Shown: piece after piece, positions 1 to 8,899 of the stretch
How positions within the stretch are numbered: position 1 is the stretch's first letter
Layout: each line of letters starts with the position of its first letter
Assembly: GCF_024808665.1 (NCBI RefSeq)
Contig: NZ_JANUBZ010000002.1
Coordinates: forward strand, 502,017 to 566,016
DNA length: 64,000 nt
Direction: 5' to 3'
Source of the DNA: Mucilaginibacter empetricola
Lineage (GTDB): Bacteria; Bacteroidota; Bacteroidia; Sphingobacteriales; Sphingobacteriaceae
Made by a program: the position numbers and the translations under genes
The notes under the pieces: generated by a model
What the model was told of the DNA's origin: nothing
Seen by the model: only the letters and a program-made list of their open reading frames with translations
Database searches by the model: none

Positions 1-460
1 CGATACAATTCCTGATCAATTCGCCTTTGTATGGGTAATCACTACTGTGAACCGCCAGCATCTTTTGAAAAATATTCGTCATAAACGCGGCCTGTTCGCT
101 GTTCAGCGGAATTACAGGATGATCACCTACCTGGTATAAGGGAGAGCTTTTTAATGTTTCCGTTCGTTTAATAAAAGCTTCGGTAAAAAGACAGGCGTAG
201 CCGATGTTGTTCTTATCACGACGCACAAGTGTGTGGGCTACACGCGGATTTACGAAAAAGAGAACCGTACCTTTTATTTCCAAAACCTGGTCGCCGTATT
301 TTACAGTCATGTCGCCGTTAACCAGGCCCATTTTATAAAAGTCACGCCTGCCCTTGGAAGCGGGGACATCGGTGGTTGCGGCCAGTTCGTGGACCTTGAA
401 ACCTTTCAGTTTCAGATCTTCCATATTTATCCCCGGAATTTCAGCAACATTGATAGCCAT
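1..460 (-). CDS. AraC-family regulator, N-terminal part only (runs off the window)
   Basis: Reading complement from the ATG at 460 gives an open frame of 153 codons that leaves the window at base 1. The visible part is a cupin-like AraC sensor domain (MAINVAEIPGIN start, then GDMTVKYGDQ, LFFVNPRVAHT, FTEAFIK). It resembles the same region of the complete AraC regulator at 1861-2766 (GDYLFHY, LMFFNPMVPY, FTNDFFPE), so the two look like paralogues. The DNA-binding helices must lie beyond the left edge. Family call rests on this similarity, since no HTH is visible. Confidence 0.7.
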   Translation of the reverse strand, partial: MAINVAEIPGINMEDLKLKGFKVHELAATTDVPASKGRRDFYKMGLVNGDMTVKYGDQVLEIKGTVLFFVNPRVAHTLVRRDKNNIGYACLFTEAFIKRTETLKSSPLYQVGDHPVIPLNSEQAAFMTNIFQKMLAVHSSDYPYKGELIRNCI

Positions 461-1234
461 GCTGCAAAATTAATGAAATCAAACTTCTAAAAGCATAATT
501 TATCTGCTACCTAAACCCAGCGATTTTGCTAATTACGCCTTGGCACTATCTGCAACAAGTCTTGCGTGTACCCAATTTACCGCGTTGACCTTTTCAAAAC
601 GGCCGATTTTATTTTTCTTGACGCCCTATGGAAGTCCCGCGACCATAAACAATATGTATTGCAGATAGTTTAACCGATAAGTCCAGTTACCCGCGAACGG
701 TCTGACTGGAGAATATGAAGCCATTGATCACTCATTCCGGAAAATCGACCAATATGTTCTGCAACACTTTGATCATTCTTACCACCTAGCACTCAAGTGC
801 ATTTTGAAAGTTCATTTACACCATACAAAGGACGTAGGGCACGGAATTGCATGGTCAACGCCTGCGGAATTTCCAGATTCATCGATAGCTCGCAAAGGCA
901 AGATGCCAGGGTAAAAAATAGCATCCCCCAAAAGAAAACTTTTTTCCCTGCCAAAATGGTCGCCTGCCGAGGATACTTTTCTTTTTGTTTATATGCAATG
1001 CATCAAATTAGCCAAACTCTCTATAGAAAATTAATACGCCAATGTTTCGTGCCATTTAGTGTAACTGATAATCGCAGTTTGTTTGAAAATTGCAATTATT
1101 ACTTTGATTTTTACAAGTGTTAGTTGTTATTACTTAATATCTTTATACTACAGAATAAAGACAACCCGTACCACGCGATAAAATAAATTAAACGAAACAG
1201 TGACTTTATTCTTTAAGAAAATAAAAGCAAAAAA
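461..1234. other. 774-bp stretch without an intact gene
   Basis: No convincing gene lies here. It holds a 169-bp copy of a repeat also found at 36372-36540 (separate entry). The reading frame through the repeat is open from 681 to a stop at 912-914 but has no ATG start upstream. Bases 1000-1234 are AT-rich and probably carry the promoter of the gene at 1235. Confidence 0.6.
707..875 (+). repeat. 169-bp dispersed repeat, copy A
   Basis: This segment matches 36372-36540 over 169 bp with three mismatches that I can see. Translated in frame it encodes GEYEAIDHSF...IAWSTPAEFP in both copies. Flanking DNA is different on both sides. Copy A has no start codon and, unlike copy B, no -7 promoter next to it. 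I do not recognise the encoded peptide; it may be an exon-like fragment of a lost gene. Confidence 0.8.
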
Positions 1235-1741
1235 ATGAATAATGAAATAATCAATCTTGTTGCTAACATAGCCCTTGCTTTGACATTCATAGTAGGACTT
1301 GTATTCGGCGTAATTCAAATAAAAAATACGAATCGCGACCGAAAAGAACGGTTTACGATAGAGACATTAAAGAATTTTCAAACACACCAGTTTGCAGAAA
1401 TGATATTCCGAATTAACAATTATAGTATCCCTTCCACGCTTGAAGAATGGCGAAAGATTCCTGACCGTGATCAAATTATGTTTCTTCAATTTACTCAGGA
1501 AATGGAATCTCTTGGAATTCTGGTTGCTGAAAAGTTTATTAATATCGAACTTGTTGATAAAACACTTGGTTCATTTGTCACCGCCTCCTGGGAGAAATTG
1601 GCAGCCGTTATTGAAGACATGCGTGAAAAATTACCGGATCCGTTTTTAAGTGAATATTTTCAATCACTCGCAGAAAGTCTGCGTGAACGAATGCAATCGC
1701 ATCCGCGCAAACCATTTCATGAGGTTGCTGGTAAAAAATAG
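1235..1741 (+). CDS. DUF4760-like membrane-anchored protein
   Basis: 168 residues. An N-terminal membrane helix (about residues 7-27, LVANIALALTFIVGLVFGVI) is followed by a charged IQIKNTNRDRKER segment and a soluble helical domain. This layout (one TM helix, basic stretch, then a domain with LKNFQTHQFAEM) matches the DUF4760 group of bacterial proteins, whose function is unknown. The A-rich stretch just before the ATG fits Bacteroidota initiation sites. It stands alone, with no operon partner within 100 bp. Confidence 0.65.
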   Translation: MNNEIINLVANIALALTFIVGLVFGVIQIKNTNRDRKERFTIETLKNFQTHQFAEMIFRINNYSIPSTLEEWRKIPDRDQIMFLQFTQEMESLGILVAEKFINIELVDKTLGSFVTASWEKLAAVIEDMREKLPDPFLSEYFQSLAESLRERMQSHPRKPFHEVAGKK

Positions 1742-1860
1742 TTTGATTAAAATCGCATCAGTTTTTGGAAAGGATGCCTAAAGGATTTATTTGATAAAAG
1801 TAATTGTTATGCATCTTCATTATTAGAATCACCATCCGAGTAAATCAAACTATTTGCTAA

Positions 1861-2766
1861 CTAAGCTGCCCTAAATGCGGAAGGTGACGAATGCACAAGT
1901 TTCTTAAAATAATTATTGAAATGCGCAGGGTCTTCAAAGCCAAGGCAATAGCCAATCTCCGCAATGTTCCAATCAGTGTGTTTAAGCAGTTTTTTTGCTT
2001 CCGTCACCAGGCGCTCAGCGATAAGGTCAGTTGTTGTTCTGCCGGTTGTGTCTTTAATCGCCCGGTTTAGATGATTGACATGGACGGCAAGTTGCCCGGC
2101 AAAATCACTTGCGGAGCGTAAGTCCAGTCGCTGGTAAGGTGTTTCTATCGGAAACTGTCTTTCTAATAATTCTGTAAATACAGCGGTAATACGCTGTTTG
2201 GCATTAGGATGCTGATAAAGCTCTTCAGAGGGCACTAACTTCAGGGCAATATGTGTAATTTCCGTAACATAATTGCGTAACAGGTCATATTTAAAGGCAT
2301 AGTCTGAACCAATCTCCAGCAACATCCTTTGATAGACCTCGCTCAAACGAGTATCTTGCTCTTCATTCAGGAAATACGCGGGCTTGCCGCCGGGGGTAAA
2401 CATCGGCAATTGCTTTATTCCGTTGTGAACCGTTTCCGGGAAAAAATCATTAGTGAAAATGCAAAAGAAGCCGGTAGGTGCCACAGAAAAAGGCTCAAGA
2501 AGGTAAGGCACCATAGGATTAAAGAACATTAGGGTGCTGCCCGCGATCTTTAGGCTTTTATCTGAGTAATGGAACAAGTAGTCACCCCTGATAAGGCTGA
2601 TCTTGTAAAATTCACGCCTGCTGTAAGGCGCTTTTTTCTTCAAAGGGTCATTATAGTCTTCCGTACGGAACACATTAAAGTGGCCGCTGTCTTTATAGAT
2701 ACCGAGCGGAACCTTGTTGAATTTGAAATCATAGAACTCTTCAAGTGTTTGTGGTTTAGTGATCAT
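1861..2766 (-). CDS. AraC-family transcriptional regulator
   Basis: 301 residues. The N-terminal half is a cupin-like sensor domain (GDYLFHYSDK, LMFFNPMVPY). The C-terminal ~100 residues carry the two AraC helix-turn-helix motifs: SDFAGQLAVHVNHLNRAIK, then WNIAEIGYCLGFEDPAHFNN followed by FKKLVHSSPSAFR, the canonical family ending. It is a cytoplasmic DNA-binding activator or repressor. The ligand is unknown and no target gene is adjacent, as about 320 bp of non-coding DNA separates it from the DsbD-like gene. Confidence 0.88.
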   Translation of the reverse strand: MITKPQTLEEFYDFKFNKVPLGIYKDSGHFNVFRTEDYNDPLKKKAPYSRREFYKISLIRGDYLFHYSDKSLKIAGSTLMFFNPMVPYLLEPFSVAPTGFFCIFTNDFFPETVHNGIKQLPMFTPGGKPAYFLNEEQDTRLSEVYQRMLLEIGSDYAFKYDLLRNYVTEITHIALKLVPSEELYQHPNAKQRITAVFTELLERQFPIETPYQRLDLRSASDFAGQLAVHVNHLNRAIKDTTGRTTTDLIAERLVTEAKKLLKHTDWNIAEIGYCLGFEDPAHFNNYFKKLVHSSPSAFRAA

Positions 2767-2981
2767 AGAAATTTGTTTTAGTGATCAATACTTTTCGGCC
2801 GTCAGATATAGACTCATTGAATAAATGCCTGAATATGGAATTGAATGCAAATGGTTTGATCTCTCCCTTTTCATTACATCAAATGATGGAATCCCTTATA
2901 CAAATTTAATAATTCATACATTATATTATACTAAATGTTAATCAAAAAGTCAACAAATGTATTTTTAAATTTAAGCAGCTC

Positions 2982-3029
2982 CGCCAGAATCAGTTTATGC
3001 TGGCTTGGTGAAATGAACTGATTCTGGCG
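2982..3029 (-). terminator. 14-bp perfect hairpin downstream of the DsbD-like gene
   Basis: CGCCAGAATCAGTT at 2982-2995 is exactly complementary to AACTGATTCTGGCG at 3016-3029, with a 20-nt loop. It lies 57 bp beyond the stop of the minus-strand gene at 3087 and most likely ends that transcript. No long U tract follows. The rest of the 2767-3086 gap is AT-rich and shows nothing else. Confidence 0.55.
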
Positions 3030-3086
3030 TGCTTTTAAAAGACAACGGTAACAAACTAAATAGAATTTCTATTTTTATTTTTTTGC

Positions 3087-4784
3087 TTATTTAAATAAGC
3101 TGATACCTGACTGCAGGTAATTGTAATAGCTTAGAGGATTATAATCTGCCCCCTCCGGGATTACAAGTGTAGATTCATTCATTGGGTTTAGCAGTACGTA
3201 ATATGGTTGCGAATTGGTATTGAACCGGTCCGCCTGGATATCGCTGTTCAGTGCACCGATCGTTGTAATTTTGCGGTGGCTGAAAGTGCTGACATATTGC
3301 TCACTTTCTGGTAGCTCTGTCTTATCATCAACATACAGTTGTATAAGTACATAACGGTCTTTAAGTAGTTGAAGCACTTTCCTATCCGGCCATACGGTTG
3401 CTTCCATCTTTCTACAGTTGACGCAAGCATGCCCCGTGAAATCTATAATTACAGGTTTGTGCACTTTTTGAGCATAAGCAATGCCTTCCTTATAATCAAA
3501 AAATGGGTTCAGATTTAAAGGCTTATCAAAAAGGGTACTGTATTTATGCGGAGTATTGTCGTAAATTGTTTTGTTATCTGATCCGGTATTTCCACCTGAT
3601 AAAGTTGGTGTGTACAAATCAAAATCCTGACTGGCCTGTGGAGGCAGAAATGCCGCAATAGATTTTAAAGGCGCGCCCCATAAACCAGGCATCATATAAA
3701 CTGAAAACGAAAAGACAATGATGGCCAGGAACAATCTGGGTACAGAAATATAGGATATCTCTGAATCGTGGCTGAATTTTAATTTGCCTAACAAATATAA
3801 GCCTGTTAAAGCTGCGATAACGATCCAAAGTACCAGGAAAATCTCCCTGTCGAATAAATGCCAGTGATAGGTCAGATCCACATTGCTCAGGAATTTTAGC
3901 GAGAGTGCCAGCTCCAGAAATCCAAGAAATACCTTTATGCTATTCAACCAGCCGCCTGATTTAGGCAGGTTATTCAGCCATGCAGGAAAAAGAGCAAACA
4001 AAACAAAAGCGAACGCTAAAGCAAGCGAAAATCCAAGCATTCCAACAGCGGGTCCTGATCTTGCACCCGAAGTAGCTGCCTGTACGAGTAATGTACCTAT
4101 AATAGGGCCCGTGCAACTGAAGGATACCAGTGCCAGGGCAGCCGCCATGAAAAATATACCAGCAATGCCTTTTCTTTCAGTGTTTTCCTCTGCTTTATTA
4201 GCCCATTTATAAGGCAACGTAATCTCGAAGGCGCCAAAAAAAGAGGCTGCAAAGAAAACCAGCATGAGGAAAAAAACAAAATTAAAGATTCCGTTAGTGG
4301 AAAGTGCATTCAGCGCGTCAGCACCAAAAAATATGGTAATCAGCATTCCCAGGCCAACATAAATCAGGATAATGCATAAGCCGTAAATCCCTGCATCCCA
4401 AATTCCCTTTCTTGGATTGGTATGTCTTTTGGTAAAAAAGCTAACCGTTAACGGTAGCATGGGGAAGATACAGGGTAACAAAAGAGCTGCAAGTCCGCCG
4501 ATGAATCCTGTTATAAAAATCGTCCATAGTCCTAAAGGCTCTTTTATATATATGACTGCGATTTCTGGTTTGGCTGCCAACAGGCTTTGCGTTTTTTTAA
4601 TAATAGTCGGTGAGTGTGTTGGATCCGTTGTGTCTGCGGTGATAGATGTGAATTTTATATCAGCGGTGTTTATAGTATCTGCCACCCTGTGTGGCATTGA
4701 ATATATCTTGACTGTAAGAAAACAAAAAAATGCCAATAATAGGTATGGCTTTTTTCTAAGACGGGGTTTTATATTTATTTTCAT
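3087..4784 (-). CDS. DsbD-like thiol:disulfide interchange protein
   Basis: 565 residues. A signal/anchor segment (13-31) and a short periplasmic stretch come before a multi-helix membrane domain (about 84-375). That domain has the two DsbD redox cysteines: C105 in PCIFPMLPLTVSFF and C224 in SFSCTGPIIG. The C-terminus (about 430-565) is a thioredoxin domain with active site CVNC (454-457). In this family electrons pass from cytoplasmic thioredoxin across the inner membrane to periplasmic thiol proteins. The N-terminal DsbD-alpha domain of the E. coli protein is absent, as in many Bacteroidota homologues. Its natural clients would be the TlpA-type proteins encoded nearby. Transcribed from the operator-bearing promoter at 4991-5056 together with the small ORF 4792-4965. 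Confidence 0.88.
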   Translation of the reverse strand: MKINIKPRLRKKPYLLLAFFCFLTVKIYSMPHRVADTINTADIKFTSITADTTDPTHSPTIIKKTQSLLAAKPEIAVIYIKEPLGLWTIFITGFIGGLAALLLPCIFPMLPLTVSFFTKRHTNPRKGIWDAGIYGLCIILIYVGLGMLITIFFGADALNALSTNGIFNFVFFLMLVFFAASFFGAFEITLPYKWANKAEENTERKGIAGIFFMAAALALVSFSCTGPIIGTLLVQAATSGARSGPAVGMLGFSLALAFAFVLFALFPAWLNNLPKSGGWLNSIKVFLGFLELALSLKFLSNVDLTYHWHLFDREIFLVLWIVIAALTGLYLLGKLKFSHDSEISYISVPRLFLAIIVFSFSVYMMPGLWGAPLKSIAAFLPPQASQDFDLYTPTLSGGNTGSDNKTIYDNTPHKYSTLFDKPLNLNPFFDYKEGIAYAQKVHKPVIIDFTGHACVNCRKMEATVWPDRKVLQLLKDRYVLIQLYVDDKTELPESEQYVSTFSHRKITTIGALNSDIQADRFNTNSQPYYVLLNPMNESTLVIPEGADYNPLSYYNYLQSGISLFK

Positions 4785-4791
4785 GGATGAT

Positions 4792-4965
4792 TCAAAAATT
4801 TGAGCTTGATGGAATTAATGTTGATGACCACATATAATATGGTGCCCTATAATACTCTTTCATATCGCATTTATGGCTGTAGAGGAATTCAGCTCCCTTT
4901 GAAAATAAATACGCAGTTGCATTTGCGACAATGATAATCAGGAGAATAAGAAAGTGTTTTTTCAT
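4792..4965 (-). CDS. small single-TM protein upstream of the DsbD-like gene
   Basis: 57 residues from the ATG at 4965. An upstream in-frame ATG at 5028 would extend it, but that longer start would begin inside the operator region, so 4965 is preferred. It has one membrane helix or signal segment (MKKHFLILLIIIVANATAYL) and a short tail with a single Cys (SHKCDMKEYY). Its stop lies 7 bp before the DsbD-like start, so the two are co-transcribed. I recognise no family. Confidence 0.55.
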   Translation of the reverse strand: MKKHFLILLIIIVANATAYLFSKGAEFLYSHKCDMKEYYRAPYYMWSSTLIPSSSNF

Positions 4966-4990
4966 TTGATTTTTTAATGTGAATAAGGAC

Positions 4991-5056
4991 GCAAAATTAA
5001 TTTCGTTCAGCCTATGAAATGTTAACACAATGTTCTTTAGTGTTAATGATTGTTAA
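4991..5056 (-). promoter_or_regulatory. TTAACA triple-box promoter of the DsbD operon
   Basis: On the minus strand TTAACA occurs at 5056-5051, 5046-5041 and 5025-5020 (spacings 10 and 21 bp). After 19 nt comes TTAATTTTGC at 5000-4991, a match to the TAnnTTTG -7 element. No clear -33 TTG is present, which suggests activator-dependent transcription. The layout is the same as at 7968, 11381 and 11475. Confidence 0.75.
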
Positions 5057-5244
5057 AGCACTTCGTAATTGTATTAAACACCCAAGGTATATATGTATAA
5101 GCGCTCAGCATCATCGAAAAATGTTTGGATGAACTGTTTGAAACTTTGGAATGCCCAATTCAATCCAGAAGGTAACCGGCCAAGCGAGCAATATGATTTA
5201 ATCAGCTAAAAAATCATAAATTGGCAGCAATAAAACATCATGTT

Positions 5245-5571
5245 ATGACCAATACTACTGAAGAAAATAAGTTTTTGACATTGATCAATGTTTTTACTGT
5301 TGATCCTGCTAATCAGCAAAAATTGGTTGATTTGCTGATGCGTGCCACAGCTGAAAGTGTAACGAAAATAGAGGGTTTTATATCTTCCAGCCTGCACCGT
5401 AGTTTAGATGGTACCAAAGTGACCATGTATGCACAATGGAGTAGTCTGGAGGCTTACCAAAACATGCGAAATAATTCGGCGGCGTCGCCATTTCTAACAG
5501 AAGCACTGGAAATGGCTACTTTTGACCCGGGGATGTATGAGGTAGTTAAGACATTTTTGCCGGCTTCCTAA
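5245..5571 (+). CDS. antibiotic biosynthesis monooxygenase (ABM) domain protein
   Basis: 108 residues from the ATG at 5245; the frame is open further upstream to a TTG at 5221. It is a small ferredoxin-like-fold ABM protein: LINVFTVDPANQQKLVDLL, then GFISSSLHRSLDGTKVTMYAQWSSLEAY, the conserved pattern of the family. Members act as cofactor-free monooxygenases on quinone-like substrates or as haem-degrading enzymes, and the substrate cannot be told here. It is divergent from the DsbD operon and may share its intergenic control region. Confidence 0.8.
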   Translation: MTNTTEENKFLTLINVFTVDPANQQKLVDLLMRATAESVTKIEGFISSSLHRSLDGTKVTMYAQWSSLEAYQNMRNNSAASPFLTEALEMATFDPGMYEVVKTFLPAS

Positions 5572-5843
5572 GTAATCAATCTTTGCCCGCAAAACGAATA
5601 ATGAAGGCAACCATGCGGGTCTATCGTTTTTCGCAGATTGGCATGAGGATGTAAATATATGTCCGTATAATAAAGAAACACGGTTGATTTAATTTATCGG
5701 GATGATGAAAAGCCATCTTTTTAGTTGAGCCTCAATACCACTAAAATAGCTTTTTGTTGTGTTAATATCTGAACACATTTTACAAGAAATGTGACTTCCA
5801 ATATCAACATTCCTATGTAAATTATAAAAATTAAATTTTTAGA

Positions 5844-6539
5844 TTAGCCGATTAATTTATATCCTTTTGAACGGATATTTATTATTTGAACAGTGGCATC
5901 GTCCGCTAAATATTTACGAATTCTCGTTACATAGACATCCATGCTACGAGAATTAAAAATATTATCATCACCCCAAATTTTGATCAAAGCAGTGTGCCTA
6001 TCCAATAAATTATTTTTATACTCCATTAACAATTTGAGCAGGTCGGCCTCTTTTTCAGATAGGTTATAGATTTTCCCGGCGCATGTGAGTTCCTGCCTGC
6101 TATAATTCAGGCTATACCTTCCAATTGTCATATCCTCTGCTAGACTAAGAGTCTCTGCCGCTGTATGTATATCAGACCTGCGCAGTAAGCCTTTAACACG
6201 TAATATCAGTTCCTCTAAACTAAATGGTTTTTTTATGTAGTCATCCGCACCTGCCGTTAATCCTTTTAATACATCTTCAGTACGTACACGCGAAGTAAGC
6301 AATATGATGGGAACATGCAGGTTTACCTTGCGTATATCAGATACTAAAGAAATTCCGTCTTTTCGCGGGAGCATAATATCAATAATGCAACAATCAGGTT
6401 TTTCATAAATAAATCGGGTCCAGCCCTCTACGCCATTAAAAGAGACAACAACATCAAAATTAAATCTTTCCAATGTTTCCTTAATCACCATTGCGAGAAC
6501 TTCTTCGTCCTCGACCAGTAAAATCTTTTGCTTATTCAT
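5844..6539 (-). CDS. OmpR-family response regulator (system 1)
   Basis: 231 residues. Receiver domain (1-120) with the acidic pocket VEDEE (9-13), phosphoacceptor D54 in CCIIDIMLP, T in LLTSR and K in IKKPFS. A C-terminal OmpR/PhoB winged helix follows (about 130-230, with LSEKEADLLKLLMEYKNN and RSMDVYVTRIRKYL). It overlaps the kinase 6532-7893 by 8 bp, so the pair is translationally coupled. It is paralogous to 13683-14393, with near-identical wing motifs (IWGDD..FN.RSMDVY). It is the best candidate, with its paralogue, to bind the TTAACA boxes. Confidence 0.92.
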   Translation of the reverse strand: MNKQKILLVEDEEVLAMVIKETLERFNFDVVVSFNGVEGWTRFIYEKPDCCIIDIMLPRKDGISLVSDIRKVNLHVPIILLTSRVRTEDVLKGLTAGADDYIKKPFSLEELILRVKGLLRRSDIHTAAETLSLAEDMTIGRYSLNYSRQELTCAGKIYNLSEKEADLLKLLMEYKNNLLDRHTALIKIWGDDNIFNSRSMDVYVTRIRKYLADDATVQIINIRSKGYKLIG

Positions 6540-7893
6540 TTATCGGAAATTCAATAGTGAACTTTGTACCCTCACCAAGTATACTTTTTACGGATAAGTG
6601 CCCTTTTAATAATTCCGTTAGCATTTTTACGTAACTCAACCCAATTCCATAGCCCTTAATGTCATGGACATTGCCGGTTGGAACCCTATAAAACTTGTCG
6701 AAAATTAAATCTATATATTGACGAGGTATTCCATTACCATTGTCAATTACCTCTAAACTCCATCCACTATCTATTTGATTCACATTTACAGTTATTGCCG
6801 GTTGTTCACCACTATATTTTAACGCGTTATCCACCAGGTTTGAAACTATGGTGGCTATAGCGAATTGATCCGTTTTAATTAATTCATTATTCATTTCATA
6901 ATTAAATCTTATTATTATGCCATTACCAAGCTCGAAGCCGGCGATAACATCCTGAATAAGAATTTTAAGTGGGATATGTTCTAATATTACCTGGCGACTT
7001 TTGTTTTCGTAACTGGCTATATCCAGTATCCGATTGATATTAATTTCCAGTTTTTTTAGCACAGTACGATTAGCTCTGATATAGCGTAAGGTCTTTTCGA
7101 AATCGGCAGGATCTGTAAAGTTATCAATAGCTTCGTGGGTTGACTGTAAAATGGCAATGGGTGTGCGAAACTCATGGGTTACATTGTTGATCAAACCATT
7201 CTTAATTTCATCAAGTAAGACTTGTTGCCGGATAACGTACCACATGTAATAGAGGCTTCCTGAAGTCAGGAATATAAGCCCTATAGAAATGAATAAAGAA
7301 ACTCCATTACGCTTAATAATAGTCAATGATCCTAAGTTAAAGGTCGCCTTCACAACAGCACTATTTTTAGATAGACCTGAATATCCAACTACATCATCCG
7401 GGGCAATTTTACTCTCAGGGGGTACAAGCGACAATATAAATGATTGTTTAAGGCCATTTTTCAAAAGCTCTTCCTTATACTTAACTTTTAGCGTAGATAA
7501 AATCACAGGTTTATTAGTAACCTGTGCTACAACTCTGGCAATCATAACCTTTATCATTTCAACGTTGGAGTTGGTTAATTTAGGCTCAAAATGCCGTGCA
7601 TTTTTTATTATCGGATGAAGATTTCTATAATCAAGTATTTTCGTATCAGGTTGTCGAAGGGCTGTTGAATCGAGATCTACAGTTAAGCTATCGCCGGGTT
7701 TAGAATGTATTATATCGCTGGTTTGATCCAGCTGATAGTCATTAATTGTTTTCTGCAAAGCATCTGTGGCTATTTTACGAAAGTTTCTATTTGAATTTGT
7801 GAAAGCTTGAGATAACCAAAACAACTGAAAGAAAATTATACCGCAACCTGTAAACACGGCTACAAAAAAGATGAAAGTCAATCTCCTGTTCAT
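6532..7893 (-). CDS. sensor histidine kinase (system 1)
   Basis: 453 residues. TM1 about 6-28, periplasmic sensor region about 30-195, TM2 about 197-220. HisKA has H240 in NNVTHEFRTPIAIL. The ATPase domain has the N box NLVDNALKYS, G1 DNGNGIP, F box FDKFYRVP and G2 GYGIGLSYV. The periplasmic domain matches no sensor fold I know and contains no cysteine, so if it senses thiol stress it does so indirectly. A -7 match (TACATTTG, minus strand of 7932-7939) lies in front of it. Divergent from the TlpA gene at 8069. Confidence 0.92.
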   Translation of the reverse strand: MNRRLTFIFFVAVFTGCGIIFFQLFWLSQAFTNSNRNFRKIATDALQKTINDYQLDQTSDIIHSKPGDSLTVDLDSTALRQPDTKILDYRNLHPIIKNARHFEPKLTNSNVEMIKVMIARVVAQVTNKPVILSTLKVKYKEELLKNGLKQSFILSLVPPESKIAPDDVVGYSGLSKNSAVVKATFNLGSLTIIKRNGVSLFISIGLIFLTSGSLYYMWYVIRQQVLLDEIKNGLINNVTHEFRTPIAILQSTHEAIDNFTDPADFEKTLRYIRANRTVLKKLEININRILDIASYENKSRQVILEHIPLKILIQDVIAGFELGNGIIIRFNYEMNNELIKTDQFAIATIVSNLVDNALKYSGEQPAITVNVNQIDSGWSLEVIDNGNGIPRQYIDLIFDKFYRVPTGNVHDIKGYGIGLSYVKMLTELLKGHLSVKSILGEGTKFTIEFPINE

Positions 7894-7967
7894 TCAAGTA
7901 TAAGCTATATTCCTATCTGGTTAATCAACATCAAATGTACCTCAATTACATTAGACTAATTTGCCAA

Positions 7968-8033
7968 TTAACACTGTTTAACACTGTTTAAGAATGCATT
8001 AACAAGTTATGGGTATTGCAAACTTAATTTTGC
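7968..8033 (+). promoter_or_regulatory. TTAACA triple-box promoter of the TlpA gene at 8069
   Basis: TTAACA at 7968-7973, 7978-7983 and 7999-8004 (spacings 10 and 21), then 19 nt, then TTAATTTTGC at 8024-8033. A weaker TTAAGA at 7988 fits the 10-bp phase between boxes two and three. The last 10 bases are identical to the -7 region of the DsbD promoter. Confidence 0.78.
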
Positions 8034-8068
8034 AATAAAATATTAGATAAAAAAAACAAATAATCCTG

Positions 8069-8653
8069 ATGGAAAAAAAATCAATTGTATTAATCTTCAT
8101 GTTTTCCCTTTTCTTCATTATTGTTGCAAAAGGGGCAGGGCTGTCTGGTACCTGTTTTGTTCAAAATAAAGATTCTACGTTAAATATTCATGCCCCTGAC
8201 TTTAAATTAAAAGATATGGACGGAAATGTGGTATCATTATCTGATTATAAGGGCAAAATTCTAATTCTGGACTTTTGGGCAACCTGGTGTAAACCGTGCA
8301 GGGAGTCCTTTCCAATCATGAAAATAGTTATTGACAAATTTAAAAATGACCCGAATGTAAAATTCCTTTTCATTGACACACAAGAAAAGCCCGACATAAG
8401 CAAGGTAAAAGCAATTATGTCAGGTAATGATTACAAATTCCATATTGCTTTTGATCAGCCTGGGCCAAACGGCACAAGGAGCTTAACCCTGGCACTGTAC
8501 AAAACTCCAGGAATACCGACAAAATATGTAATCGATTCAAATGGAATGATTCGCTTTGTGGACCTCGGATTCAACTCGGCTAAAAGCCCTGAGCAATTAG
8601 CTGATGAGCTCTCAATAGCAATTGAAAATGCAAAAAAACCGATTTTAAATTGA
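8069..8653 (+). CDS. TlpA-family exported thioredoxin
   Basis: 194 residues. N-terminal signal or anchor segment (5-22) and a thioredoxin/AhpC-TSA fold from about 40 (APDFKLKDMDGNVVSL). The active site is WCKPC (C74, C77) and the cis-Pro loop is GIPTKYV. It probably reduces or isomerises disulfides in the periplasm, receiving electrons from a DsbD-type transporter such as the one at 3087. Divergent from histidine kinase 1, and preceded by the triple-box promoter. Confidence 0.88.
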   Translation: MEKKSIVLIFMFSLFFIIVAKGAGLSGTCFVQNKDSTLNIHAPDFKLKDMDGNVVSLSDYKGKILILDFWATWCKPCRESFPIMKIVIDKFKNDPNVKFLFIDTQEKPDISKVKAIMSGNDYKFHIAFDQPGPNGTRSLTLALYKTPGIPTKYVIDSNGMIRFVDLGFNSAKSPEQLADELSIAIENAKKPILN

Positions 8654-8704
8654 TTATTTTAAACTATTCTTAAGATTAATATAGGTCTTTTTAAATAAGA
8701 TATG

Positions 8705-8739
8705 TTCTGTGCGTGGTGTGTTCATTGTTGCGCACAGAA
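8705..8739. terminator. hairpin between convergent genes
   Basis: TTCTGTGCG (8705-8713) pairs with CGCACAGAA (8731-8739), leaving a 17-nt loop. It sits between the stops of the convergent genes ending at 8653 (+) and 8900 (-), so it may end both transcripts. The rest of 8654-8899 has no credible gene. Confidence 0.45.
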
Positions 8740-8899
8740 TTATGCTTGTTTTGGTTACGGTTTGGTGCATAAATGATTCTTTTAATACCAATAAAATAGC
8801 TTCCAACTTTTGATCTGAAGGCGTATTCTTTTGTTATGTTTTTTAATTGCCCAAAGAAGCCCTTGCTGGAATTCAATATGAGGTGGTTCATATCTAATG

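Noticed and set aside
533..635. Minus-strand open stretch (VKKNKIGRFEKVNAVNWVHA then RLVADSAKA, stop)
   Set aside because: It looks protein-like, but it is short, has an in-frame stop just upstream and matches no family I can name.
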